A stretch of DNA of 64,000 nt from Xanthomonas sp. SI (GCF_014236855.1 NZ_CP051261.1:1-64000); one strand, 5' to 3'; counted from the first letter of the stretch, positions 31,618 through 43,522 are shown. Made by a program: numbers and translations. Notes: a model not told the origin generated them from the letters alone.

Positions 31618-31653
31618 CTGTCGCAAATTGCGACAGGTGTTGGGACAGGTGTT
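31618..31653. promoter_or_regulatory. Candidate activator binding sites
   Basis: A palindrome CTGTCGCAA-A-TTGCGACAG (31618-31636) overlaps two direct repeats GACAGGTGTT (31632-31641 and 31644-31653). They lie about 125 bp upstream of the sigma-54 promoter, a normal distance for enhancer sites of the divergent activator. Confidence 0.65.
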
Positions 31654-31775
31654 CCGATAAACACCACATCCGCCGCCTCCGCGCAATCGCCACGCGTGAC
31701 GCGCTGCAACAGGAATGCAGGCGCCGCGTCGATGGGCCGCGGCGCGCGGCCATGACGCAGCGCAACAGCCAAAAC

Positions 31776-31791
31776 CTGGCATCGCTCTTGC
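31776..31791 (+). promoter_or_regulatory. Sigma-54 (-24/-12) promoter
   Basis: TGGCATCGCTCTTGCG has GG and GC separated by exactly 10 bp and agrees with TGGCAC-N5-TTGC at all but one conserved base. It is 62 bp upstream of the aldehyde dehydrogenase ATG. Confidence 0.8.
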
Positions 31792-31852
31792 GGTTACCGC
31801 CTACCTGGATGGGCGTGTCCCATTCCTTTCCCACCGCCGCAGGAGACCACCG

Positions 31853-33382
<1,530 letters not shown>

Positions 33383-33516
33383 GCGCGGCGCGGGGCAGGG
33401 CGGCGGCGCGCTAGCAGCCGCCGCCCCGCCGCCGCGTGGCCCGACTGATCTGGATCAAGGCACCCCGTCGCCGGACGCGCGATGGTGACGTCATCGTTTT
33501 CCACAGGAGCGTTTCG

Positions 33517-34545
33517 ATGGACAAGACAATGAAGGCCGCGGTGGTACGCGAATTCGGCAAGCCGCTGACGATCGAGGAAGTGCAGGTGCCGCGGCCGCAG
33601 GCCGGCGACATCCTGGTCAAGATCGAAGCCTGCGGCGTATGCCATACCGACCTGCACGCGGCCGAGGGCGACTGGCCGGTGAAGCCGAACCCGCCGTTCA
33701 TTCCCGGCCACGAGGGCGTGGGTCATGTGGTCGCGGTCGGCGCCGGCGTGGGCCACGTCAAGGAAGGCGACCGGGTCGGCATTCCGTGGTTGTATTCGGC
33801 CTGCGGGCATTGCGAGCATTGCCTGGGCGGCTGGGAGACGCTGTGCGAGGCGCAGCAGAATTCCGGCTACTCGGTCAACGGCGGTTTCGCCGAATACGCG
33901 CTGGCCAACGCCAACTACATCGGCCATCTGCCGAAGAACATCGGCTTCGTGGAGATCGCGCCGATCCTGTGCGCGGGCGTCACCGTGTACAAGGGCCTGA
34001 AGGTCACCGATACCAAGCCCGGCAACTGGGTGGTGATCTCCGGCATCGGCGGGCTCGGGCACATGGCAGTGCAATACGCCAAGGCGATGGGCCTGAACGT
34101 GGCCGCGGTGGACGTGGACGACGCCAAGCTGGCGCTGGCCAGGCGGCTGGGCGCCACGGTGACGGTGAACGCGCTGACCACCGACCCGGTGGCCTACCTG
34201 AAGAAGGAGATCGGCGGCGCGCACGGCGCGCTGGTCACCGCGGTGTCGCCGAAGGCGTTCGAGCAGGCGATCGGCATGGTCCGCCGCGGCGGCACGGTGT
34301 CGCTGAACGGGTTGCCGCCGGGCCAGTTCCCGCTGGACATCTTCGGCATGGTGCTCAACGGGGTGACCGTGCGCGGCTCCATCGTCGGCACCCGTCTGGA
34401 CCTGCAGGAATCGCTGGAATTCGCCGAGCAGGGCAAGGTCGCCGCGACCGTGGCCACCGCCACGCTGGAGAACATCAACGAGGTGTTCGCGCGCATGCGC
34501 GCCGGCCAGATCGAAGGCCGCATCGTGCTGGACATGGCCGCCTGA
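33517..34545 (+). CDS. adhP: Zinc-dependent alcohol dehydrogenase
   Basis: Interconverts primary alcohols and aldehydes with NAD. The 342-residue medium-chain protein has catalytic zinc ligands in [15 protein letters not shown] and HEGVGHVV, the structural zinc lobe [15 protein letters not shown] and the nucleotide fold [15 protein letters not shown]. It begins at the ATG at 33517 after an AGGAG site. It follows the aldehyde dehydrogenase by 134 bp and its stop overlaps the DUF779 start, so the enzymes work in sequence. The gene symbol is by similarity only. Confidence 0.93.
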   Translation: MDKTMKAAVVREFGKPLTIEEVQVPRPQAGDILVKIEACGVCHTDLHAAEGDWPVKPNPPFIPGHEGVGHVVAVGAGVGHVKEGDRVGIPWLYSACGHCEHCLGGWETLCEAQQNSGYSVNGGFAEYALANANYIGHLPKNIGFVEIAPILCAGVTVYKGLKVTDTKPGNWVVISGIGGLGHMAVQYAKAMGLNVAAVDVDDAKLALARRLGATVTVNALTTDPVAYLKKEIGGAHGALVTAVSPKAFEQAIGMVRRGGTVSLNGLPPGQFPLDIFGMVLNGVTVRGSIVGTRLDLQESLEFAEQGKVAATVATATLENINEVFARMRAGQIEGRIVLDMAA

Positions 34546-34940
34546 TGGACGCCGCCGCGCCCGAATCCGGCGTGCCGCTGCAGGTGCTGGCGACGTTGCC
34601 GGCACTGCAGCTGATCGACACGTTGCGCGCGCGGCACGGGCCGCTGCTGTTCCACCAGTCGGGCGGCTGTTGCGACGGGTCCTCGCCGATGTGCTATCCG
34701 CAGGACGACTTCATTGTCGGCGACCGCGACGTGCAGCTGGGCGAGATCGGCGGCGCGCCGTTCTATATCAGCGCTTCGCAGTTCGAATACTGGAAGCACA
34801 CCCAGCTGATCATCGACGTGGTGCCCGGGCGCGGCGGCATGTTCTCGCTGGAGAACGGCGAGGGCGTGCGCTTCCTGGTGCGCTCGCGGCTGTTCGGCGA
34901 CGCGGAGTATGCGGCGTTGCAGGCGGCGGGGAAGGTGTGA
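34545..34940 (+). CDS. DUF779-family protein
   Basis: 131 residues whose ATG overlaps the stop of the alcohol dehydrogenase (TGATG). Conserved family motifs are GPLLFHQSGGCCDGSSPMCYP, with three Cys, and IDVVPGRGGMFSLENGEGVRF. DUF779 genes regularly sit beside aldehyde dehydrogenases of this kind; an accessory or metal-binding role is suspected but unproven. The tight coupling supports a shared job. Confidence 0.9.
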   Translation: MDAAAPESGVPLQVLATLPALQLIDTLRARHGPLLFHQSGGCCDGSSPMCYPQDDFIVGDRDVQLGEIGGAPFYISASQFEYWKHTQLIIDVVPGRGGMFSLENGEGVRFLVRSRLFGDAEYAALQAAGKV

Positions 34941-34942
34941 GA

Positions 34943-34968
34943 AGCCGGGATTGGGGATTGGGGATTCG
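34943..34968. repeat. GGGATT-type intergenic repeat
   Basis: Two bases after the stop codon lies GGGATTGGGGATTGGGGATT followed by CG, the same family as at 17937. Confidence 0.75.
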
Positions 34969-34992
34969 TTGACGGCGGGAGCTGCCGAAGAG

Positions 34993-35066
34993 CTGTAGGA
35001 GCGGCTTCAGCCGCGACAGGAGCTGTCGATTCATGCAGCCTGTCGCGGCTGAAGCCGCTCCTACAG
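34993..35066. repeat. Paired inverted REP element (BIME-like)
   Basis: Two 28-bp copies of the repeat containing GTAGGAGCGGCTTCAGCCGC are perfect inverted complements (34993-35020 and 35039-35066) around an 18-bp loop. The pair lies between convergent genes and could act as a transcript-end hairpin. Confidence 0.9.
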
Positions 35067-35082
35067 GGGCGATGGCGCTGGC

Positions 35083-35481
<399 letters not shown>

Positions 35482-35544
35482 CTAACGGCGCCGGCGCTAC
35501 TGCTGCCCATCCCCATGCCGCCGATGCCGCCCGGAGCTTCCGCC

Positions 35545-35943
35545 ATGTGCCCCAGCGCCCGCCCCGATCCACTGTTGTTCAATGCCCATCTGGATCCGTT
35601 GCCGGCCACGCTGCCGCACGGTCCCGACGACACTGCAGGTCCGCGCCCGCACGACGCCGCGGACTACCGCCAATACAGCCTGGCCGACTATCGCCAGCGC
35701 CGCGATCGCCACGGCACCCCGTGGCGCGACCTGTGCCCGGCCTACGCGTTCGCGCTGCGCACCCATGCCGGCGGCTGGCCGCGCGCGCCCATGGCCGACA
35801 CCGACGGCGAACTGGCCGCGCACTGGGAGCAGGTCCGCGGCGAATCGCAGCTGGACTGGGGCCAGGCACGGCCGGTGATCGAGGATGCGTGGCAGGCGCT
35901 GGACCATCTGCCGGCGCCGGCACTGCACCTGGAGGCGCACTGA
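35545..35943 (+). CDS. Unknown protein preceding ku
   Basis: 132 residues from the ATG at 35545 (an ATG at 35515 in frame is an alternative). It is hydrophilic, with ADYRQYSLADYRQRRDRHG and HWEQVRGESQLDWGQARPVIEDAW. Its stop overlaps the ku start as TGATG, so the genes are translationally coupled. No family recognised; association with end joining is inference from coupling. Confidence 0.65.
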   Translation: MCPSARPDPLLFNAHLDPLPATLPHGPDDTAGPRPHDAADYRQYSLADYRQRRDRHGTPWRDLCPAYAFALRTHAGGWPRAPMADTDGELAAHWEQVRGESQLDWGQARPVIEDAWQALDHLPAPALHLEAH

Positions 35944-36920
35944 TGGCGCGTCCGATCTGGACCGGCACCCTGTCTTTCGGCCTGCTCAACGTGCCGGTGG
36001 CGCTGATGTCCGGCGAACGCCGCGTCGACCTGCACTTCCGCATGCTCGATGCGCGCGACAAGCGCCCGATCCGCTTCGAGCGGGTCAACGCCGACACCGG
36101 CGAAGAGGTGCCGTGGAAGGACATCGTCAAGGCCTTCGAATACAGCAAGGGCAACTACGTGGTGGTCGAGCAGAAGGACATCGCCTCGGCCGCGCCGGAA
36201 AGTCACGAGACGGTGGAGGTCGAGGCCTTCGTCGACGCCGCCGACATCGACCTGCGCTATTTCGAGAAACCCTACGTGCTGGTGCCGGGCAAGAAGGCGG
36301 AGAAGGGCTACGTGCTGCTGCGCGAGACGCTGCGCGCCACCGGCAAGGTCGGGATCGCGCGGGTGGTGATCCGCACCCGCGAATACCTGTCGGCGGTGCT
36401 GCCGCAGGAAGACGCGCTGGTGCTGATCCTGCTGCGCTATCCGCAGGAACTGGTCGCGCTGGACGACTACACGCTGCCCAGCGGCAAGGCCGCCGACTAC
36501 CGGATCAGCGCCAAGGAAACCGAGATGGCCGCACAGCTGATCGACTCGATGTCCGGCAAGTGGGACCCGGCGTCCTATCACGACGAATTCCGCGAGCGCC
36601 TGCAGGCGGTGATCCAGAAACGGATCAAGGCGCAGGAAGGCACCGCGCAGGTGGACGACGAAGCCGACACGCCGCAGCGCGAAGACGCCGCCACCAACGT
36701 GGTCGATTTCATGTCGCTGCTGCAGAAGAGCCTGGACGCCAAGCGCCGTACCCCGGCGAAGAAGGCGGAGGCGGCGCTGCCGGTCAGCAAGACCGCGAAG
36801 AAGCCGGCCAGGAAAGCGGCGAAGAAGGCCGCCAAGCCCGCCGCGAAATCCGCGAGCAAGGCCAAGCCGGCGAAGAAGACCGCCGCAAGCAAGGCGCCGG
36901 CGCGGCGCAAGGCGGGGTAG
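35943..36920 (+). CDS. ku: Non-homologous end-joining protein Ku
   Basis: Homodimeric ring that binds DNA double-strand ends and recruits LigD. The 325-residue protein starts MARPIWTGTLSFGLLNVPVAL, the typical opening, with the Ku core to about residue 255 and then a Lys/Ala-rich tail (KKPARKAAKKAAKPAAKSAS) that binds DNA. It is 6 bp upstream of ligD, and overlaps the preceding gene by one base. The start at 35943 is set by the conserved N-terminus. Confidence 0.96.
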   Translation: MARPIWTGTLSFGLLNVPVALMSGERRVDLHFRMLDARDKRPIRFERVNADTGEEVPWKDIVKAFEYSKGNYVVVEQKDIASAAPESHETVEVEAFVDAADIDLRYFEKPYVLVPGKKAEKGYVLLRETLRATGKVGIARVVIRTREYLSAVLPQEDALVLILLRYPQELVALDDYTLPSGKAADYRISAKETEMAAQLIDSMSGKWDPASYHDEFRERLQAVIQKRIKAQEGTAQVDDEADTPQREDAATNVVDFMSLLQKSLDAKRRTPAKKAEAALPVSKTAKKPARKAAKKAAKPAAKSASKAKPAKKTAASKAPARRKAG

Positions 36921-36926
36921 GGCACG

Positions 36927-39638
36927 ATGACGCTGCGCGAGTACGCCCGCAAACGCCGCTTCGGCGCAACCCCGGAACCGGCCGACGACAGCGTCGCGGC
37001 GCCGTCGCGGCGGCCGATCTTCGTGGTGCAGCTGCACCACGCCAGCTCGCGCCACTACGATTTCCGCCTGGAAGCCGACGGCGTGCTGAAGAGTTGGGCG
37101 GTGCCGAAGGGGCCGTCGCTGCGGGTCGGCGAAAAGCGGCTGGCGGTGCAGGTGGAAGACCATCCGCTGTCCTATGCCGGCTTCGCCGGCGATATTCCCG
37201 AGGGCCATTACGGTGCCGGCCATGTCGATGTGTTCGACCACGGCACCTGGTCGTGCGACGGCGAACCGCTGGCCGCGATCGCCGCTGGCAAGCTGGATTT
37301 CGTGCTGCACGGCGAGCGCCTCAACGGCAACTGGAAACTGGTACGCACTGCGTTGCGCGGCAAGCAGCCGCAGTGGCTGCTGATCAAGCGCGACGACGCG
37401 TTCGCCGCCGATCGCGATGCCGACGACCTGCTGCAGGAGCCGGTCTCCGCGCCCGCGCCGAAGCGCGCGGCCAAGGCCGCCAAGCCCACCATGGCCTCCA
37501 AGCGTGCGCGCGATGCAGCCCCGGCCAAGTCTGCCGCCGCTGGCGCTGCTGCCTTGTCGGCCGCGCGGCCGCGGCGCAGCGATGCGGCCTGGCGCAAGCG
37601 CGCGCTGGCGCTGGACGGTGCGCGCGATCGCCCGTGTCCGCCAGGCGAGCGCGCGCAGCTGACGCTGCTGCGCGACCGTGCCCCCGACGGCGCGCAATGG
37701 CTGCACGAGATCAAGTGGGACGGCTACCGCCTGCTCGCCGATCTCGATGCCGGCCAGGCGACGCTGCGCTCGCGCAACGACCAGGCCTGGACCGAGACCT
37801 TCCCCGAGGTCGCGCACGCGGTGCAGGCGTTGCCGGTGAGCGAGGCGCGGCTGGACGGCGAGCTGGTAGTGCTCGATGCCGATGGCCGCAGCGATTTCTC
37901 GGCCTTGCAACGGGTAATCGAGGGAAGTTCCAAGCAGCCGCTGCGCTACCTGGTGTTCGACCTGCTCGGCGTGGCCGGCGTGGACCTGCGCGAGGTGCCG
38001 CTGCTGCAGCGCAAGCAATTGCTGCGCGCGCTGCTCGGCGACACGCCGGGCGTGCTGGCCTACAGCGACCATGTGCTCGGCCACGGCCCGGAGGTGTTCG
38101 CCGCGGCGGCGGCGAAGGGCTACGAAGGCGTGGTCAGCAAGCGCGCGGACGCGCGCTATCACGGCGGCCGCGGCGGCGACTGGGTCAAGACCAAGCACGA
38201 GAACAGCGACGATTTCGTCATCGTCGGCTATACCGATCCCAAGGGCGCGCGCAGTGGCTTCGGTTCCTTGCTGCTGGCGCAGCGCAGCGATGGCGGCTTG
38301 CGCTATGTCGGCCGGGTCGGCACCGGTTTCGACGAATCGGGCCTGCGGCGCTTGCTTGCGCAGCTGCAGGCGCTGCACAGCGAGCAGGCGGTAGTGGACA
38401 TCCCCGCGCATGCGCCGTTCCCGCGGCGCAGCGTGCACTGGGTGCGGCCGCAACTGGTGGCCGAAGTCGCCTTCCGCGGCTGGGCCAAGGAAGGGTTGTT
38501 GCGCCAGGCTGCATTCAAGCGCCTGCGCGAGGACAAGCCGCTGCAGGATCTCGGCGGTGATCGTGCGCCGCCACCGGCGGCAGCCCCAGGCAACCATGTC
38601 GTGGCGGCGCGCGCTGCGGCATCGGCGAAGAAGACCGCGCCGGCGAAACGCAGCACATCCAAAGGCGATGCTACGAAAAACGGTGCCGCCAAGCGCAAAC
38701 CGGCAACTGCCAAGTCCGCGCCGCGCGCAAGCACCGCGGCGCGGAAGGTCGCTTCCTCCGCCAGCGCCGACGCCGATGCCGCGGCGGTCGTCATCACCCA
38801 CCCCGAGCGCGTGGTGTACCCGGGTGCCGGCATCAGCAAGGGCGAGGTCGCCGAGTACTACCGCGCCATCGCGCCATGGTTGCTGCAGGAAGTCGCCGGG
38901 CGTCCGCTGTCGTTGCTGCGCTGCCCCGATGGCGCCAGCGGCGAATGCTTCTTCCAGAAGCACAACAACCGCGCGCTCGGCGAGCATGTACACGCGATCG
39001 CACTGAAGCAGAAGAGCGGCACCGAGGACTACCTGTACATCGACGATCTGGCCGGCCTGCTGGAACTGGTGCAGATGAACACCCTGGAGCTGCATCCCTG
39101 GGGGTCGACCGTGGACGATCCCGAGCATCCCGACCGGCTGGTGTTCGACCTGGACCCGGGCGAGGGCGTGAGCTGGACGCAGATCAAGGCCGCGGCGCGC
39201 GAGATCCGCACCCGCCTGCGCGAGACCGGGCTGGAAAGCTTCGTGCGCCTGTCCGGCGGCAAGGGCCTGCACGTGGTGGTGCCGATCGTGCCCGGTGCGG
39301 ATTGGGAGCAGGCGCGCGATTTCTGCGAAGCCTTCGCCCAGGCGCTGGCCGGCTCTGCGCCCGAGCGCTACGTGGCCACGATGAGCAAGGCCAAGCGCAA
39401 CGGGGTGATCTTCGTCGATTGGCTGCGCAACGGCCGCGGCAGCACCAGCGTGTGCTCGTGGTCGCTGCGCGCGCGCGAGCACGCCACCGTGGCGGTGCCG
39501 CTGCGCTGGGAGGAACTGGCGCGGATCGCCTCGCCGCAGGCGTTCCCGCTGGCCAAGGCGCTGCAGCGCGCCGCACGCCTGCGCGAGCATCCGTGGAAGG
39601 AGATGGAGACGTTGCGGCAGCGGCTGCCCGGAAGCTGA
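36927..39638 (+). CDS. ligD: Multidomain DNA ligase D
   Basis: Seals double-strand breaks with Ku. The 903-residue protein has three domains: an N-terminal 3'-phosphoesterase with QLHHASSRHYDFRLE from residue 35, a central ATP-dependent ligase with adenylation Lys263 in KWDGYR, and a C-terminal primase-polymerase with the catalytic Asp pair in VFDLDPGEG (741 and 743). The order phosphoesterase-ligase-polymerase is the Pseudomonas type. An Ala/Lys-rich linker lies between ligase and polymerase at about 550-620. Confidence 0.97.
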   Translation: MTLREYARKRRFGATPEPADDSVAAPSRRPIFVVQLHHASSRHYDFRLEADGVLKSWAVPKGPSLRVGEKRLAVQVEDHPLSYAGFAGDIPEGHYGAGHVDVFDHGTWSCDGEPLAAIAAGKLDFVLHGERLNGNWKLVRTALRGKQPQWLLIKRDDAFAADRDADDLLQEPVSAPAPKRAAKAAKPTMASKRARDAAPAKSAAAGAAALSAARPRRSDAAWRKRALALDGARDRPCPPGERAQLTLLRDRAPDGAQWLHEIKWDGYRLLADLDAGQATLRSRNDQAWTETFPEVAHAVQALPVSEARLDGELVVLDADGRSDFSALQRVIEGSSKQPLRYLVFDLLGVAGVDLREVPLLQRKQLLRALLGDTPGVLAYSDHVLGHGPEVFAAAAAKGYEGVVSKRADARYHGGRGGDWVKTKHENSDDFVIVGYTDPKGARSGFGSLLLAQRSDGGLRYVGRVGTGFDESGLRRLLAQLQALHSEQAVVDIPAHAPFPRRSVHWVRPQLVAEVAFRGWAKEGLLRQAAFKRLREDKPLQDLGGDRAPPPAAAPGNHVVAARAAASAKKTAPAKRSTSKGDATKNGAAKRKPATAKSAPRASTAARKVASSASADADAAAVVITHPERVVYPGAGISKGEVAEYYRAIAPWLLQEVAGRPLSLLRCPDGASGECFFQKHNNRALGEHVHAIALKQKSGTEDYLYIDDLAGLLELVQMNTLELHPWGSTVDDPEHPDRLVFDLDPGEGVSWTQIKAAAREIRTRLRETGLESFVRLSGGKGLHVVVPIVPGADWEQARDFCEAFAQALAGSAPERYVATMSKAKRNGVIFVDWLRNGRGSTSVCSWSLRAREHATVAVPLRWEELARIASPQAFPLAKALQRAARLREHPWKEMETLRQRLPGS

Positions 39639-39758
39639 TTCCTCCGGCCCCGCGGCCTCCGCCGCGCAGCGTCCCGTGCCGCAGCGCGCCCTGGTCGGCA
39701 GCGTGCGGCGGCCATGCTAGGCTGCGCCGCTTCTGGATAGCGACGAAAGGATTCGACC

Positions 39759-40571
39759 ATGCTGCGGATGCGACGGTGGGTTTTCGTGCTGGCCTGGCTG
39801 TGCGCCGTGCCGGCGTTCGCCGCCGACCGCCTCGATGCGGTGCTGACGGCGATCCAGGGCAGCGCCACCGACGCCGCGCAGGTGCGTGCCGCGGTGCAGG
39901 CCTCGCCGTCGCTGCGCGGGCAACTGCTGCAGCTGGCCGATGCCGGTCGATTGCAGCGCATCCGCCTCGTCGCCGAGCAACCGCTGGTCAAGTACCGGCC
40001 ATTCGCCGCCGCGGCGCTCGACAACGACCTGGTGCTGACCAGCGCGCTGCTGCAGCAGCTGCGCGATGCCCCACGCCCGCATGCGCTGCGCAGCGGCGAC
40101 GTGGCCGCCGACAACCTGGTGTTCGTGCTCGCGCACCTGGCGGTGCACCTGTCGGTCGGCGAACGCCAGGCCCAGTTCGATCGCGCGCTGGCCGAAAAGG
40201 TCGCCGCCGGCATGCGCGAAGCGCAGGCCAAGGGCACCGACTTCGACGCCACGCCGGTGGCGCAGGAGGCGCTGAACCACAACATGGCGATCGAGGCCAA
40301 CGCCTACATCGCCGGCTGGAATGCGGTGGTCGACGCCGCGCAGCAGCAACAGCGCGGCACCGCCGACACCGCGCCGGACGAAGCGCAGCGCGCGATGTTG
40401 CTCGGCCCGCTGATCCTGAGCCTGCGCTACGGCAAGGTGCTGGAGCGGGCGATGGACGGTGCCGAGGACAAGCGCGCGGTGCTCGGCGCCGACGGCATCC
40501 GCCCCGACGCCCGCAACGTGTACGCCATCGCCACGGCGCTGATGGACGGCGGCATGCTCGAGATCGAATGA
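39759..40571 (+). CDS. Exported protein of unknown function
   Basis: 270 residues with a clear signal peptide (RWVFVLAWLCAVPAFAAD). The mature part is helical, with RLDAVLTAIQGSATDAAQVR and AQQQQRGTADTAPDEAQRAM; no family recognised. It lies 120 bp after ligD on the same strand and converges on the lactate operon. Confidence 0.75.
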   Translation: MLRMRRWVFVLAWLCAVPAFAADRLDAVLTAIQGSATDAAQVRAAVQASPSLRGQLLQLADAGRLQRIRLVAEQPLVKYRPFAAAALDNDLVLTSALLQQLRDAPRPHALRSGDVAADNLVFVLAHLAVHLSVGERQAQFDRALAEKVAAGMREAQAKGTDFDATPVAQEALNHNMAIEANAYIAGWNAVVDAAQQQQRGTADTAPDEAQRAMLLGPLILSLRYGKVLERAMDGAEDKRAVLGADGIRPDARNVYAIATALMDGGMLEIE

Positions 40572-40629
40572 CCGCAACGCGCGGCGGCGTCCGGCCGCGC
40601 GCGGTGCGTACCGGCGCGCTCAGCCACGC

Positions 40630-42348
40630 TCAGTCGTGATCGCCGTCGCAGGCGTGCCAGTGCTTGCCCTTCGGCGTCTGCCCGATGCCGGGGTTGAAGC
40701 TGTTGGTCGGGTCCAGCGCGCGGTAGAACGCGGCCAGCGCCGGCTTGGCGCGGTACAGGTGGCCGACGTTGTGCTCGGCCGGATATTCGGCGCCGCGCCG
40801 GTCCAGCAGCGCCCACATCGCATGCTCGATCGCCAGCGGATCGTGGCCCTTGCGCACCAGGTAGTCCTGGTGGAACACGTGGCAGAAGAAGTGGCCGTAG
40901 TAGAGCTTGCCCAGCAGCGCGCGCTCCAGTTCCGGCGGCAGCGTCTCCAGCCAGTCGCGGTCGTTGCGGCGCAGCGCCACGTCCAGCGCCACGATGTCCT
41001 CGACCGTGTCGCGATGCACCTGACGGTAGCGCACCGCCGCGCCGGCCACGGCGAAGCGGTGCAGGAACGCCTTGCGGCCCTCGTCGGCGTCGCAGCGGAA
41101 ATAGGCGCCGCGGTCGCTGCCGGCGAAGTGGTCGGCCAGGAACGCGTCGGTCGCGGCGGCGTCCCGCGCGGACACGCGCAGCAGCAGGTGGTGTTCGAAG
41201 CGGTCGCGGTAGGCACGCAGGCGCGGTGGCAGGTGCTCGGGTAGCCGGTCGGTCAGCGCCTGCAACGCGCGGTCGGCCAGCCCTGGCAGGCCCAGCGCCT
41301 CGCACCAGCCATCCACGCGGCTCTTCAGCGCGAACGCCTTGGGCACCGCGCCGGTGCCGAAGCGGTCGATCAGCAGGAAGGTGTCCTTGCCGTAGCGCGC
41401 GCCGATGTCGAACGCGTCGCGGTGCAGGTATTCGCCGCTGATCGGCGGTTGCGCGAAGGCGGTGAGCAGGCCGCGGCGCAGCGCGGTCAGGTCGTCGGTG
41501 GCGTTGCTGCCGATGTAGAAGACCGTGCTGTCCTCGCGCGGGAACGTGTCCAGCCGCACCGCGAACACGCACAGCCGCCCGGCCGAGCCGGACGCCTCGT
41601 AGTGCCGCGCCGGGTCGGCGTTGAAGCGGGCCGGCGTGTCCGCGTCCACGTCGCGCACGTGCGCGGCGTAGTCCGGGTCGGAGGCGGCGAGGGCAGGGTC
41701 GTCGTGGATGTCGGCGGCGCCGTAGTTGCCGGCCTGCAGCCGGGTCAGGATCTGCTCGGGCGTATCGCCCAGCGCGATGCCGAGATGGTTCACCAGGCGT
41801 AACTGGCCGTCGGCGCCGAGCTGCGCGAACAGCGCCAGCTGGGTATAGGCAGGGCCGCGCCGCACCAGCGCGCCGCCGGAGTTGTTGCACACCCCGCCCA
41901 GCACCGAGGCGCCGATGCACGAGGAACCGATCACCGAATGCGGCTCGCGCCGCAGCGGCTGCAGCTGCCGTTCCAGCGCGTCCAGGGTGGCGCCGGGCAG
42001 GCAGACGACCTGGCGGCCGTCGTGCAGCAGTTGCACGCCACGCAGGCGCAGCGTGCTGACCAGCACGATCTGCCGGTCGTAGCCGTCGCCGTCCGGAGTG
42101 GAGCCGCCGGTGAGGCCGGTGTTGGCGGCCTGCACGATGACGATGCGTTCCGCGGCCACCACGGCCTGCAGCACGTTCCACAGTTCCAGCAGCGTGCCCG
42201 GCCGCGCCACCGCCAGCACCCGGCCCTCGCCGAAGCGGTAGCCCTTGCGGAAGCGCCGCGTGGCGCGGTCGCCGACCAGCACGTGGCCGCGGCCCACCGC
42301 GTCGCGCAGCTGGCGCAGCAGGCATGCTTCGGCGAGCGGCGCGTTCAT
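40630..42348 (-). CDS. dld: Quinone-dependent D-lactate dehydrogenase
   Basis: Membrane-associated FAD enzyme that oxidises D-lactate to pyruvate. Its 572 residues match the length of E. coli Dld. The FAD-binding region shows QAANTGLTGGSTPDGDGYDR and HSVIGSSCIGASVLGGVCNN; the C-terminal part has the Dld-specific membrane and cap regions, with YPAEHNVGHLYRA. It is the last gene of lldR-lldD-dld, 13 bp after lldD. Confidence 0.94.
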   Translation of the reverse strand: MNAPLAEACLLRQLRDAVGRGHVLVGDRATRRFRKGYRFGEGRVLAVARPGTLLELWNVLQAVVAAERIVIVQAANTGLTGGSTPDGDGYDRQIVLVSTLRLRGVQLLHDGRQVVCLPGATLDALERQLQPLRREPHSVIGSSCIGASVLGGVCNNSGGALVRRGPAYTQLALFAQLGADGQLRLVNHLGIALGDTPEQILTRLQAGNYGAADIHDDPALAASDPDYAAHVRDVDADTPARFNADPARHYEASGSAGRLCVFAVRLDTFPREDSTVFYIGSNATDDLTALRRGLLTAFAQPPISGEYLHRDAFDIGARYGKDTFLLIDRFGTGAVPKAFALKSRVDGWCEALGLPGLADRALQALTDRLPEHLPPRLRAYRDRFEHHLLLRVSARDAAATDAFLADHFAGSDRGAYFRCDADEGRKAFLHRFAVAGAAVRYRQVHRDTVEDIVALDVALRRNDRDWLETLPPELERALLGKLYYGHFFCHVFHQDYLVRKGHDPLAIEHAMWALLDRRGAEYPAEHNVGHLYRAKPALAAFYRALDPTNSFNPGIGQTPKGKHWHACDGDHD

Positions 42349-42361
42349 GCGCTCAGCGACC

Positions 42362-43522
42362 CTACGGCGACACGGTGCTTTCGCGGGTGACCCGCGCCAG
42401 CGAATCGCGCGAGATCGCCGCGATCGACTTGGCGCCGGTCAGCGTCATCGCCACCCGCATCTCCTTCTCCACCAGGGTCAGCAGGTTCTCCACCCCGGCC
42501 TGGCCGGCCGCGGCCAGCGCATAGACGAAGGCGCGGCCGAGCAGCACCGCATCGGCGCCGAGCGCGAGCATGCGCACCACGTCCAGGCCGCTGCGGATGC
42601 CGGAGTCGGCCAGGATCTTCAGTTCGCCCTTCACCGCATCGGCGATCGCCGGCAGCGCGCGCGCGCTGGACAGCACGCCGTCGAGCTGGCGCCCGCCATG
42701 GTTGGAGACCACGATGCCGTCGGCGCCGAAACGCACCGCGTCGCGCGCATCGTCCGGGTCGAGGATGCCCTTGATGACCATCGGCCCGGTCCAGAACTCG
42801 CGGATCCATTCCAGGTCCTTCCACGAAATCGACGGGTCGAAGTTCGCGCCGAGCCAGCCAATGTAGTCGGCCAGCCCGGTCGGGCTGCCGCGGTAGGTGG
42901 AGATGTTGCCCAGGTCGTGCGGTCGCCCCATCAGGCCCACGTCCCAGGCCCAGCGCGGATGGGTCGCGGCCTGCAGCATGCGCCGCAGCGGCGCGTGCGG
43001 CCCGCTCATGCCCGAGTGCGCATCGCGGTAGCGCGCGCCGGGCGTGGGCATGTCCACGGTGAACACCAGCGTGGTCACGCCGGCGGCCTTTGCCCGCTCC
43101 AGCGCGTTGCGCATGAAGCCGCGGTCCTTGAGCACGTACAGCTGGAACCACATCGGCCGGTCGATCGCCGGCGCCACTTCCTCGATCGGGCACACCGACA
43201 CCGTGGACAGGGTGAACGGCACGCCCTTGGCCGCCGCCGCGCGCGCGGCCTGTACCTCGCCGCGGCGCGCGTACATGCCGGTCAGCCCGACCGGGGCCAG
43301 GGCCAGCGGCAGCGCCAGGCGCTCGCCGAACAGCTCGGTCTCCAGGCTCAGCGCGGCCATGTCGCGCAGCACCCGCTGGCGCAGCGCGATGTCGGCCAGG
43401 TCGGTCACGTTGCGCCGCAGCGTGTGCTCGGCATAGGCGCCGCCGTCGATGTAGTGGAACAGGAACGGCGGCAGCCGCGCTTCGGCGGCGGCGCGGTAGT
43501 CGGAAGCGGCGGAAATGATCAT
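42362..43522 (-). CDS. lldD: L-lactate dehydrogenase, FMN type
   Basis: Oxidises L-lactate to pyruvate and feeds the respiratory chain. The 386-residue TIM-barrel protein has the flavin-enzyme motif [10 protein letters not shown] with the catalytic His, the substrate Arg following, and [23 protein letters not shown] for FMN phosphate binding. Its start overlaps the lldR stop by 4 bp. Confidence 0.96.
   Translation of the reverse strand: MIISAASDYRAAAEARLPPFLFHYIDGGAYAEHTLRRNVTDLADIALRQRVLRDMAALSLETELFGERLALPLALAPVGLTGMYARRGEVQAARAAAAKGVPFTLSTVSVCPIEEVAPAIDRPMWFQLYVLKDRGFMRNALERAKAAGVTTLVFTVDMPTPGARYRDAHSGMSGPHAPLRRMLQAATHPRWAWDVGLMGRPHDLGNISTYRGSPTGLADYIGWLGANFDPSISWKDLEWIREFWTGPMVIKGILDPDDARDAVRFGADGIVVSNHGGRQLDGVLSSARALPAIADAVKGELKILADSGIRSGLDVVRMLALGADAVLLGRAFVYALAAAGQAGVENLLTLVEKEMRVAMTLTGAKSIAAISRDSLARVTRESTVSP

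Noticed and set aside
35742..39590. Very long antisense open frame opposite ku/ligD
   Set aside because: It lies wholly opposite recognised genes; long antisense frames are common in G+C-rich DNA and its translation is low-complexity.
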